Assembly (NCBI RefSeq): GCF_003086295.3
Contig: NC_092043.1
Coordinates: forward strand, 45,412,884 to 45,476,883
Reading direction: 5' to 3'
DNA: 64,000 bases
Origin: Arachis hypogaea
Taxonomy: Eukaryota; Streptophyta; Magnoliopsida; Fabales; Fabaceae
Shown: piece by piece, positions 12,515 to 23,405 of the stretch
Layout: the number at the start of each line of letters is the position of its first letter
How positions within the stretch are numbered: the stretch's first letter is position 1
The notes under the pieces: generated by a model
Told to the model about the DNA's origin: nothing
What the model saw: the letters and a program-made list of their open reading frames with translations, nothing else
Databases searched by the model: none
Translations under genes and position numbers: made by a program

Positions 12515-13115
12515 TGGGAATAAGTACCAGTTTTCAAACATTGCCTAAAAATAGATAAAGAAGGAAAAAATTTGGAATGTAAAGTAAGATTAAATTACTT
12601 GAAATTAAAAGTACAGAGAGCGAAATAAATGACTTTGAATTTAAATAAAGTAATAAAATGCCTCCATAGTCGAAGGACTTTGAATCCAAAGACAATGCAA
12701 AATTTTAAAGAAAAGAAAAATACTTTGCAATAAAAAAAGTAAATTGCAAAAAGAAAAAAATACAAAAAAAATTTAAATGAAAAGTAAAAACATGAAAGAA
12801 ATCCTAAAAAAAAAGCTCTTAGCAAACTCAAAAAGTTGCTGTAGATATATGTATACCATATGCAAAACCTGAAAAGTAACTGTTTCCGCCAGATGTATAT
12901 GTTGTGTAACCGTCTTCAGCTGCCTTGACCATCGATCCTAACATTGTTTCAACTGCTCTATTTCACTTCGATAAACCTCATTGAACTAAATACATTTTTC
13001 CTATCGATAAACTTATATCAACAAAAATTCATCACGCTCTACAAGACTTATCGTGTTCAATATTTGACGCTAATTATACCATCTTTAATTTATAATTTAT
13101 TTTATTCAACTAACG
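12515..13115 (-). repeat. LTR, 5' copy of the minus-strand element
   Basis: Partner of 6809-7515. It precedes gag on the minus strand and so is the promoter-bearing 5' LTR. It lacks about 100 bases present in the other copy (between about 12852 and 12858). Differences from its partner are scattered along the full length, suggesting an old insertion. Confidence 0.75.
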
Positions 13116-14753
13116 GCAACATAATACAATTTTAAAATCAAAGTTTGACAATTTAAATTTTTGAAAGTGAGATTGAATTTCTCTTTGATGTTTCGGGGTG
13201 GTACCCCAACTCATCATGAAAATATTATAACGTTAACTATATAGCTAAGCTAGTTGATATAATAGTAGCAAATTCTGCTCAAGGGTGATCTCTAAACATA
13301 AACAACTCAATCCCCCTCCTGTAGGCCTATGTTCAATTGCTTTTCTTCACGAGTAAAATACGTTTTCAAGCTTGTAATGGTTACAACTTTCCCAAATAAA
13401 AAATATATATATATTTGATAAAAATTCACGTATAATTGTATATCTATATATGGAGTTGATAGTTCCGTTAAAAATTATTAGATAATAATTTAATTAAATA
13501 TATCAAATCATTTAACTCTTTTTTAATAATTTCTTATCTTTATTCTTGAACTAACTAAAATATATAACTAATGTATTTGAAATTAAATTGAGATTCTTAC
13601 ATACCAAAGAATGGATGATACCATCTTTGCCAAGAATATTGAATTGCAAATTAAATATGCAATTACCTTTTGGAGAGTGTTAATCGGAACTGAAAAAATA
13701 AAGATGAATAATGTTCTGACGGAATGAGGTTTGTCCAACGTCTAATTATTTATGCTTTTGTGTCCTATTCTGTTAATTCATATTTCATAATATTATTAGT
13801 AATTTAGAAGGAGAGGAGGATGTAAAAGTAAAATAACTAAAAATAAAATAAAGAAATTGTTACGTAAAATTTTAAAGCAATAGGTTTTTCTTTTTTCTCT
13901 TTCACTTCTGTCCAAAATCTCAACTTGGAAACTAACTCTCGAAAAGAAACACAAAATGGAGAATATTAAGAAATTTGGTCCATTAAGAAACCAAATTAAG
14001 TTCTTATTTAACTAAATTGTTGAATCCAAAATCTTTAATATCACATAAGGTAGTTGTTACCGTAATTAAATTAACTACATATATATGAATATTATACGTT
14101 AACTAAATTAACTAGTGATAATTGATTGATTTGATGATTCAACATTATAAAAAAAAACTCAGAAAATAAGCTAATGATTGAATGAATAAATAAAACAAAG
14201 TTAGGAAAGAAAAGAGTAGCTAGTGGATCAACATAATGTTACTCATGAAATTAAACATGATTATGTAAATAGTTATTAAGAGGCAATACCATATTAATTG
14301 TTGGCACAATGCAATAATTAGCAACAAGATGTTGAGCAAACCCCACCCTTCCAGAGCATCCTCATCATCATAACATCAAATTACAAGACATTATTTCTAA
14401 TGAGGCATGAAGCTAAGGTCGTAGCTTCAATATATTTATAAGGTGAGAGGATCCACGTTGAATCCTAATAAATATCATGGTTATTATTATTAATATAAGG
14501 AACTCACCTTGAAGTTACGGTGAAGGTGATGAGAAATTTCTAGCAATAATAATCCTATATAATGAAACGCGGCATTGGATTAGTGACAAGGCAATAGGTG
14601 TTTTCCTTCTTAAAAAATAAGGCACCATTAGATTATTATTACAAACTTAAGGTTTGTCAAATGCATAATCTCTCTCTTTTTTCACGTAACTTCTAAACCT
14701 CATTCTTCAAATTGGTTTATCAAAAAATTTTATTAGTGATATTATTTTTTTAA
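13116..14753. other. Intergenic, no gene seen
   Basis: A/T-rich sequence without a convincing gene. No repeat with clear ends was recognised. Confidence 0.5.
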
Positions 14754-15170
14754 AAAAATCACTTAAATAAAGATGTTAAAAACATCTTTTTTAAAGATGT
14801 TTTTTAAAAATTAAAATTTAACACACATAATCAATTAAACTGAGTTATTTTTATTAAAATTAGATCGGACAAATCAATTTAGCCAAAAAATTAATAAATT
14901 AAATTTTAAACCGGTCTAAATTAATATTTTTTTATAAAAAATGACTATAATATCTATATTATAAAAAATAACTAAAATACCATATTTTATAAAAAACAAT
15001 ATTAATTTAGACCGATTCAAAATTTGATTCACTATTTTTTGGTCAAATTAATTTGTTTAGCCTAATTTTGACAAAAATAATACTATTTAATTAATTATAT
15101 ATGTTAAATTTTAATTATTAAAAAATATATTAAAAAATATTTTAAATGTCTTTATCGAAATAATTTTCTT
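14754..15170. repeat. Fold-back MITE, same family as 57350-57914
   Basis: The two halves are inverted copies, for example ATTAAAATTTAACA near 14811 against the reverse complement near 15104, and TTTAAACCGGTCTAAATTAA against TTAATTTAGACCGATTCAAA. A second copy lies at 57350-57914, with clearer ends and a perfect 9-bp duplication. Here the ends have decayed (AAAAATCACTTA on the left) and the borders are approximate. Confidence 0.7.
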
Positions 15171-17290
15171 TAAAAAAATATAATCATAAATTAAATCAAT
15201 TCTTTTATTAATTAAAAATAATGTATCATATTAAATAACACGTTACAATAATAACATAATAATTTAATATTTATAATGTAAACCCGTTAAATTAGCAAAT
15301 AATTAATTAATAAATTAAAATTTAATGAAATAATTTAGAAATGTGAATTTTATATTAAAATAGGATAGAGCTAATTAAAATAAGAATTTTGACACTAATT
15401 TCAAAAAATTTGACCCAAAATTAAGCCAAACAGATCGAACCAATCGAACCAGACCCAAAATGGGCTCAAGGCCCAACTCCACCTAGCCACTTAATCAAAA
15501 CACCTGCCATCCTTCTTCTTCCTCTTCATTTAACGCTGGTCGCTGGGAAACATTGTGGAGAAGAAAGGGAAGACAAAACCCTTGTTCCAACTTCTCTCCA
15601 CCATAACTTTTTTATCCGAGTTCTGATCGCCGCATCGTTTGTGGCCACGTGTTCACTGTGTCGAGCTCTATGATTCTGTCGGATTAATTTCATTGGTAAG
15701 CTTCTCTCTCAATCTAGTTTCTCTACTCCTCTTGATTTTCAAAAATTATGTATGTGAGTGTTGAGATTTTGGTTTTTTTTTTTCTGTTGTAGGACCCAAT
15801 TAGGTTGAGAAAAATACTCACTCTTACTTATTTGGTACTTGGGTACGGTAAGAATCATTAACCCTAGTTAATTCTTTGATTTAATGAGTTGGAAATTAAA
15901 TTGGGTATGTATATATGACAATTGTATTAGGTGTATGAATATATGTGAGATGGAGTAAGAATTGAATATACCAGAGGCTTGATTAGAAGCTTGAGAAGCT
16001 GAATTGTGGTTACGAAGGCTTGAAAGCTTGTTTTGTGGGGGTGTCTTGAGTTATACATGGAAAACGGCTAAGGTATGGTTTAGGTTTCTCGTATTTAATA
16101 TATAATGTTCTGTGAAAACTTAGGCTACAGGACCGTATGATAGGAATGAATGCTTGAGTATGTAAATTGTTTAGTACTTTGTTGTTATATTTTGAACAAG
16201 GTTGGGTTGTGGTTTGTTGTTGATATTGGTGTTGGAATCCTAAATGATAAATTAATGAAGTTGTTAATGTATGAAAATGAATATGAGGTTGTGGTGGTTT
16301 GTTATTGAATCTTGTTACTTAGGTAATGAATATTTGGTATGGGATTATGTATATATTGACGTATATTTGTGTGAGATAAGGTATGGAGGTTTTGGCCTTT
16401 TTAAAGGGTGTAGGGTTGTGTTGAATATGAGTAAAGGAAGTGGGATTCAGTTTAGTTTTTGTGAAATTGGGGTTTGATATGGGGTGAATGAATGTGGGGT
16501 GATGTTGTTATGTTATTGTATGTGTGGAGCTGAATTTGCATATAATAGGTTGGTTATGAAAGGTCAATTGATGGAAAAAGGAGGTTTTGAGGTTTGTATA
16601 AAAACTGATTTTTTTTAGACGAACTTCGGTAAGTTATAACTTGGTTTTTCGATCCCCAAATAATTCAAAATTATTTTATATGAAAATTGAGTCCATGAGG
16701 TTTACGCTGTTCGAAAAACGGATGGAAAATGTTTTAAAATGAAAAAATTAATCTCGTCAGAAGTTTAGAGCTCAAAACTGAAATTTCTGCAGACTTAGCT
16801 ATTTTTGGCTAATCTGCCTTGTATGCATACGTGAACACCCTTCATACGCATAGGATCTATTCTGTTTGGGACGTATGCATACGCGAACATGTGTATGCGT
16901 ACGCATACTGCCCTGCGTACGCATACTGACCAAAAAGGGATCTATGCGTATGCATATCTCTTGCATGCGTATGCATAGCCCTGTTTTTCAGCAAATGCAT
17001 ATTTTGTATTTTAAACCCAATTTTAATCCTTTAAAACTTCTATTTTTACTCTTTTAACTCTCGATCTTAGTAGTAATCCTAGTCATGGGATGAAACTACG
17101 AAAGAGGTGGTACCTTGGAGGTGAAGTAAGGTTAGGAAGTGATGATTCATATAAGAAAATGTGGATACATGAGGTATATGTGATGCCATAGTAATGATGT
17201 ATGGTTGTAAAAGAGTATAAATGACTGTGAATGATATGATGATTGATAGTTGAAATGCGATGGAATGAATAAATGTATGTTTGAGATACC

Positions 17291-17510
17291 TGGGTAGTAG
17301 CAAGGATGGTGGTTCGTCCCGCTTGCTCCAGGTCAGTAATTGTGACGTTTGGGTAGTAGCAAGGATGGTGGTTCGTCCCGCTTACTTCAGGTTGAGCTTT
17401 TAAATACCCACCTGGGTAGTAGCCGTATTAGTAGTTATTCCACTGGCTCTGGATTAAGCGGGTAGTAGTAAGGGGGTTGTAGCTCAAACCCAGTTGCTCT
17501 GCATGGGTGT
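17291..17510 (+). repeat. Four diverged tandem repeats, 46-63 bases each
   Basis: Units start at about 17291, 17350, 17413 and 17460, each with GGGTAGTAG. The first two are nearly identical (GCAAGGATGGTGGTTCGTCC followed by CGCTT). Units three and four are more diverged. They lie in the chromovirus-type LTR. Confidence 0.8.
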
Positions 17511-18290
17511 TTCAGTCCGTGGTTAGCTACCAGGACATGTCAGGATGGCTATATAACCGACAGATGATATCATCAGCCATAGATCAGGCATATATCATGT
17601 GCATAATGTCTGAATTGCTTGCTTGTGAACTAATTGGGATTGCCTACGTGATTATAAACTACTACTTGTTATAATCGTTATTTGTATTACTTGTGAACTA
17701 CTTGTGTTTGCCTTGCTTTGCTTGTTTGTCTGTGCAACTCAACGGAGATGGAGGAATGGAGGAAAGGTGGAAAAATTTAGTGTACAGGTTAAGTTTAGTT
17801 AGGTTTGAGAATCCCTAGAAGACCACCTGTTTATGGTTTCTGTTTAGTTCTTTAAGCTGTATAATCTGGGTGTCGGCGTTCTAGGATTGCCTCTGACATT
17901 TCCACGACCTTAGATATTATGTGCGTGACACCTTTACCATGCTAAGAACCTCTGGTTCTCACCCCATACTGTGTTGTGTTTTTCAGATGCAAGTCGAGAG
18001 GCTCCTCGCTAGGCGTTTGGACTTCCGCAGCGGAGTAGTTTCTGGGATTATTTTGATATGTAGCTTATGTATATACATATACTTAACTATCTCCAATTGA
18101 CTTGTGATTTTGTTCTTCTTAGAGGCTAATGGAGAGTTAGGGTTTTATTTATGTATTTTGGGCTTTGGGATATGTATATATGTATGTAAATATTCTCCGG
18201 CCAGTTTTAACTTCACAAGCTGAGTTAGGAGCTTGTCATTATGTATCTTTTTCGCTTTCTACTCCTAGTTTCTGTTATATTAGTTTGTTG

Positions 18291-19080
18291 CATAGTTATC
18301 AGAACCGAACCAGTGATCAAACCGGTAAGGTCACTGGGTTATTGGGTCACTGGTTTAACCGTTGGGTTACTGGTTGAACCGGTTGATTCGGTCCTATGTA
18401 AATAAAAAAATAAAAAATAGTTAAAAGTTTAAAATTAAAATTTAAAATACATATTTTTACTAATATTTTAAAATATCAAGTTATTTTAAAACAATATGGA
18501 ATATGAACAATAAATATTTTATTATTTTTACTCTATCATCAATATTTTTATTTTGTTTTTATATTAAAATAACTATTATTTTTAAATTTTAATAATTTAT
18601 TAATTATTTTATATCTTTTATACTATTATATACTACAAATATTTATTAAAAAATAATATTAATAGATATTATATAATTATAAAAAAATAAGTGAGTTTAT
18701 AATTATTGTTAAACAAAAATATAATTAATTTAAGAATGAGTGAGTTTATAATTAAAATTAAAATAAATTAAATAAAAGTAAACTATTTGATGAAAGATAT
18801 CTATATGTATTATAATTTGCATAAAATTTAATAGAAAACATAGTGGTTTGGTGGTTGTGGAGTTTTTTGGTTTCCTTGAGGGCAGGGGTTCGAACCCTAC
18901 CTTAAGCATTTTGGAAATATTTTCTCCCAAACGGTTCGGTCAGACCACCTCACCGGTTCACACCGAGTTTGATCGGGTCAATTCCTTGTGCGGTTCAAAT
19001 ACTGGACCGGACCGGTATAGGGTCTGGTTCACCAGTTTTCCGGTCGAACCGGTCAGTCCGGTCCGGTTTTTACAACTATG
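18291..19080. mobile_element. hAT-like non-autonomous element in the LTR
   Basis: The left end CATAGTTATCAGAACCG and the right end, whose reverse complement is CATAGTTGTAAAAACCGG, form the inverted ends. Both are followed by clusters of ACCGGT-like motifs. Flanking octamers GTTTGTTG (18283-18290) and GTTCGTTG (19081-19088) match at seven of eight positions. No transposase is present. A tRNA-like stretch with a B-box (GGTTCGAACCC, 18887-18897) is carried inside. Confidence 0.85.
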
Positions 19081-19554
19081 GTTCGTTGACTTTCGGTTCC
19101 TTCGCACGCAAGTAATCACGTTCCTAAGCGTTGCGTTGTTATTTCCGCGATTTCGTTTCTCCTATTTTTCAAGGCTCCTAATTTATTATATTCTTTCTGC
19201 TATTATATGTATATATTTTATATTTAGAGGTAGTAGCGCCTCGCCACCTCTATTTTACATCCTAGGTGTAAAGTTCTATGTGGTAGGGTGTTACATATGT
19301 CACACAATAATTGATTGTATCTTATTATAAAATAACATATAAATCATTCATTTTGTGAAACATAATATATTAATTTGTCACGTGATACTTAACATGATAT
19401 GTCATCATATAGGTTATGTTTATTTATTGAGACATGAATATTAATTGTCAGATACAATAATACACGTCTATCGTTTGTTTGTTAGATGGATACGGTTATA
19501 TACAGATACATACAAAATACATCTATTTAATATTCTTTCTTAAAATTGAGACAG

Positions 19555-20733
19555 TAGGAATGGCAACATATATCTTACCTGCAGGTATCCAACTTGACTC
19601 CACCCGATCGGGTAGGGTTGTCCATCCGATCTGCATCGGTAGGATAGGTGTGGGTAGGGTTCTTGTGCGGGTCAGGTATGGTGCAGGTTGAGCATCAACT
19701 CTACCCGACCAACCCTCACCCTATATATGTATATGTTATATACTTAAATAAAAATATATTTTAACTGGATGTTGAACCAAAAATCTCTCACTAAATATAA
19801 AAAATCTTTAGCCACTAAAATAAGATCATTAATTAATAATTTACTATTTCTTTTTCAGATAAAAGTCAATTCTACTTAAATTATCATCAAATTATATAAT
19901 AATATTATATTTTTTTTGTAACCTGCGAGTAGGGTCGGGTATTCGCGGGTTAAGAATGAATAGGGTAGTGGGTAACGTTGAGTTTTGTTGGTGGGTCCCC
20001 AACTTCAAGTGGGGCCCACACAACTTAAAACAAAAAAAATAAAATAAAGAAACAAAAGTGGCTTTAGCCACGAAGAGAGAGTGAGAATTGTGTCTCACTT
20101 TTGAGAGAAAAGGAGAACGAAGCAGGGGCTTTCGACGGCGAGAGAGAAGAAAAATTTGGGGAAAAAGAGCATGGCTATCTTGATCACATTGACTTGGTAA
20201 ACTTGCTCTATTTTTTATGAAATTTTAGTATGTTATTTCTGGTGTAGAGATGAACATTAAGATATAACTTATTTGTTGTATTGCTTTCTCTTTTGCCTGA
20301 TTTGAGATACCCACTTTGTGGAAGGTTTATGTTGATTCCACCAGTTTTGGTGATGTATTTTGTTGATTGTTGAGATGCCCTAGTGTCACTAGGAAGACTA
20401 TTTGTGTACCCATTATTCTGATAGTGAAAGATTTTTCTGGACTAGGTCCCGTGGGTTTTTTGTCCCTCTTTTTGGGGGTTTTCCCACGTTAAAATTCTGG
20501 TGTCTGATTATTTAATTTCTGCTATTATATCTTGCTGCTTGGAGTATCTTTGGTGTTGCCCATTCAATTGCACAGGTTGTGAGAAAATTATTTTTAGTGC
20601 TTCTGCTGTTAGACAGGTTCTTGATTTAAACCTGTGTTGAGTTTTCCCAACAAGTTTATATAAAAATCTCAACCCGCGGGTAGGGTTAATATTGGCTCCA
20701 AATCATATCTTATCCTACTCATTACTATCCCTA
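19555..20733. mobile_element. hAT-like element nested in the MITE
   Basis: The left end is TAGGAATGGCAA; the right end, reverse complement TAGGGATAGTAATG, is followed by the GGGTAGGGT-type blocks common in this plant family. Octamers TGAGACAG (19547-19554) and TAAGACAC (20734-20741) agree at six of eight positions. It is itself split by a solo LTR at 19986-20652. No transposase was seen. Confidence 0.75.
19986..20652 (+). mobile_element. Copia-type solo LTR, innermost of the nest
   Basis: The 667-bp unit begins TGTTGG and ends CCAACA and is flanked by a perfect 5-bp duplication AGTTT (19981-19985 and 20653-20657). Near its 3' side it has GACTAGGTCCCGTGGG and GGGGTTTTCCCACGTTAAA, a pattern I recognise from copia LTR R/U5 regions. 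There is no internal domain, so it is the product of LTR-LTR recombination. Confidence 0.9.
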
Positions 20734-20963
20734 TAAGACACAAAGACACAATACATAAGATACAAAATTTGATTTTTCTATCCTTAATTATTTTTGAAAT
20801 TACTAATACATAAGACACAGAAGATAAAATTAATCTGAATTTATATACGTGTATCTTGTACATTATTATTAAATATATTATAAAATTTATATATCTTTAT
20901 ATTAATGTATCTTTATGTATTTATGTATGTGTTGTGTCTCAAAATTACTACCTAAACGCAGCT

Positions 20964-21639
20964 ATAATTAATAAAATAACAAACTTGACCTATCATTATA
21001 TTTTTTAAAGATTAATATTACTAATTAAAATTTTTTAAAATCAACTTCAAGAGGTGCTAAAGCAACACACTTCACCACCAGAGTACACAGCTTTTTTTTT
21101 TTTCGTAAAAAAAAAAAAATTCACAGCAAAACATAATGATTAACGACCCATTCTTCCACTTAAAATAAAAGAGTAGTTAATAGGTTTTTATGTGTTTGAT
21201 GTTTTTAGGTAAAGTATTATTTTAGTTTGTAATATTTGACAAAATTTTAATTTAATTTTTAATATTTTAAATATTTTGTTTTTATTTTAAAGAAATTTAA
21301 ATAAATTTAATATTGTTCTACTGTTAACAACGATATGTTAAGTTATATCTTTTTCTTTATGTTAAAGAAATATAACAAAAACTTTCTTATAACATATCTT
21401 AATGATCCTTTTCTTGGAAAAATTTTTTTAAAATTCTATCAATTAATCATCATCAACAATCCAAAATTAAATAAAAAAATTTTAACTTGCTGATTGTTAA
21501 TAGATTGATTTTACTTACGTATTGAAATCAAACATTATTTATTTTTTAATATACTAATTGTTTGTGTCAAATTTAATGTTGAGATAATATTAAATCCGTT
21601 TGAAATTTTTTTGGACCGAAATAGAATATTTGAAACTTC
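20964..21639. other. Intergenic, with half of a fold-back repeat
   Basis: No gene was seen. The segment at about 21213-21300 (GTAAAGTATTATTTTAG onward) resembles one arm of the fold-back repeat at 31119-31336. Confidence 0.5.
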
Positions 21640-21808
21640 TTTTGTCATTTTTTTATGTATTTCCCAATATAATAGAATAAAGATTAATTTATCGCCAATT
21701 AAAAGTTTGTCGTTGATCAACAGGTTATTCCATACATAAGATAGAATTTGAATTTTCAATACTTATTTAGGCAGGCAAGTGAGTTAACTACTAGACTAAC
21801 CCAAGTTG
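21640..21808 (-). repeat. tRNA-derived SINE, diverged copy
   Basis: On the minus strand the head CCAACTTGGGTTAGTCTAGT (A-box region) and a degenerate B-box (AATTCAAATTC) are followed by a body similar to that of the adjacent SINE at 21825-22005. The T-rich 3' tail is near 21648-21655. Confidence 0.55.
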
Positions 21809-21824
21809 GCTGTTAATTATCTAG

Positions 21825-22005
21825 TTTTTTTGTGGTTTTTCACGACAACTTGACAAGTCATGAACTAATCCATCGCGATCAAAACTCTATTTAAGAATTT
21901 GTCATTGGTAAGTGAACTGCTGCATGTATAAGACATGATTATAATTCTTTATCTTATTTAACAGACGAGTGAGATAACCATTCCAATAATTCAAATTGTT
22001 TGAAA
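21825..22005 (-). repeat. tRNA-derived SINE
   Basis: On the minus strand a tRNA-like head (TGGAATGGTTATCTCACTCG, then AAGATAAAGAATTATAATC in place of the B-box) leads into a body with ACAAATTCTTAAATAGAG and ends in an A-tract (T-run 21825-21831 on plus). Body matches are found at 38206, 43532 and, in part, 52160. Confidence 0.6.
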
Positions 22006-22097
22006 CTTTGAATTTGTAGTCTTTAATATTAGCATGATAAAACACTTATCAAAGGTATTGGCTTAATTGGGTGCTAGATGGAGAGCTAACCAATTAT

Positions 22098-23405
22098 CAA
22101 GGTTGTGAGAACTAGACTGGTCATTGAACCGATCAAGTGATTGATTCAATAGAATCCAATCGAAGTCGAACTGTAGTTGAACCAATTTAATTAAATATAA
22201 AGTAAAATTATAAAAAAATTCAACATATAATTTTAAATATATAAATTTTAATAATTTTTAAACTAATAAAATTTAAGATTTGACAATTTTACACAATAAA
22301 TTATCCATAACTTATTATTAAAAGTTCATAAATAACTTTTTAGACGGCATTATCTTATGATTCTTGATCACTTTGTAGTTGTTCCATCTAAATTACATAC
22401 AATATACGAATACAAATTACATGCAACAAAATAAAACCTCAACCATTATAGCAATTACAACAAAATTTAGAATTACAGCAATTCAGAATCTAAAATTATA
22501 GCAATTCTGTCCAAAATTTAAAATTATATCAAAATTCTATTTGGCATTCAAAATTCAGAATCCAAAATTATATCAAAAGTATATATAGAATTCAAAATCC
22601 AAAATTTAAAATTGAACTTATATCAAAATTATATAAAGTAAAATTCAGAATTACAAAATGATTAATTCATATAATTAACAAAATAAAAAATTGAAAAGCA
22701 AAAGAACTCTGTATTAATTCTTATATTTAACAAAAAAATTAACTGAATTTGAATCAGTAGACTAAATTCCTTACTACAGCAACCAGCAATTCATATAGTT
22801 GATTAACAAAATAAAAATAAAAATTAAAAATCACAAGAACTCACAGTGGCAGATAGCAGAGAAGGCCTAGAGTTCACAGCGGCAAAACAGATGCCCAACA
22901 ACGACGTTGATAGAATCTTCAAACCGTGCTTTCAATGACCAGACGATGCCGACGACAGAAGCTTCAAAGTTCAAATAACCAGACGACGACGCCACTGATA
23001 GCAACTTCGATCTGCGACGGTGAGTTCCTTCTGCCCGCTAACATCAGCTTCGATCCGGCATTGATTGTGGCAGGGACGGTGGAGCTCGTTAGAGGAAGAC
23101 TAGAAGAGGAAATTAGAATTGAGGAGGTGTGGTGAGTAGCTCTTGGAAAATGGGTTGGGTCATCTATGTGGGTGGTAATCAGTAATGGGTTTTCTTTTTT
23201 TTTTTTTGCTTCAAAACGATGCCGTTTTGGTGGATATTAAAAGATCGAAACTTTAAAAAACTCGGCTAATTTGGCCAATTTGTCGGTTTGACTAATTTTT
23301 TTATCGGTATTTTGCAGGATGGTTTTGGGGATCGGACCGGCCATATTACCGGTTTTTAGTTAACCCAATTGAATCGGTCGGTCCAGTTCGATTTTCCAAA
23401 CCTTG
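22098..23405. mobile_element. hAT-like non-autonomous element
   Basis: The left end CAAGGTTGTGAGAACTAGAC and the right end, reverse complement CAAGGTTTGGAAAATCGAAC, are inverted. Octamers CCAATTAT (22090-22097) and CCAATTGC (23406-23413) share six bases. Subterminal ACCGG and GGTCGG motifs resemble the element at 18291. The frame at 22926-23135 inside it has no recognisable domain. Confidence 0.75.

Larger units (their letters stand above)
6809..13115 (-). mobile_element. Pol-less Ogre/Tat-like Ty3/gypsy retrotransposon
   Basis: Two similar long direct repeats (6809-7515 and 12515-13115) enclose about 5 kb. On the minus strand this interior reads gag, a zinc-knuckle-like region and the segment that precedes protease. 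On the plus strand it carries a plant mobile domain frame. No reverse transcriptase, RNase H or integrase is left, so the copy could only have moved with help from a relative. The gag sequence and an antisense extra frame fit the Ogre/Tat lineage, in which such extra frames are known. All frames are broken by stops and shifts. No matching 5-bp target duplication was found at the ends, so the borders are approximate. Confidence 0.75.
15277..19295 (+). mobile_element. Chromovirus-type (Tekay/Del-like) LTR, apparently solo
   Basis: The 3' end is GGGTGTTACA (19286-19295) and a degenerate 5' end TGTAAACCCG starts at 15277. The pair TGTAACACCC...GGGTGTTACA is typical of Tekay-clade chromovirus LTRs, of which the peanut FIDEL element is one from memory. 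Inside are a block of ~60-base tandem repeats (17291-17510), repeated TGCGTACGCAT motifs (16870-16980) and a conserved-looking segment around GTTCTCACCCCATACTG (17959). A 790-bp hAT-like element interrupts it at 18291. No gag or pol and no partner LTR are in view. Flanks TATAA and TATGT do not match well, so solo status is inferred. Confidence 0.6.
19412..20963. mobile_element. Outer Harbinger-like MITE of a three-level nest
   Basis: The left end GGTTATGTTTA and the right end, reverse complement AGCTGCGTTTA, match the family seen at 35501 and 31569. ATA flanks both sides (19409-19411 and 20964-20966), a perfect 3-bp duplication. The interior repeats words such as GAGACA and AAGACACA. Its own sequence is only about 370 bases; the rest is the inserted element at 19555-20733. 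Confidence 0.7.

Noticed and set aside
16860..16985. CRISPR-like array
   Set aside because: The TGCGTACGCAT motifs are short, variable and without regular spacers, in a plant LTR.
18830..18905. Possible tRNA gene
   Set aside because: A B-box-like GGTTCGAACCC is present, but no acceptor stem or complete cloverleaf could be drawn, so it was kept only as a tRNA-like fragment.
18848..19330. Plus-strand frame of 160 residues
   Set aside because: It spans the right part of a hAT-like element and the end of the chromovirus LTR, crossing the insertion border, so it is not a gene.
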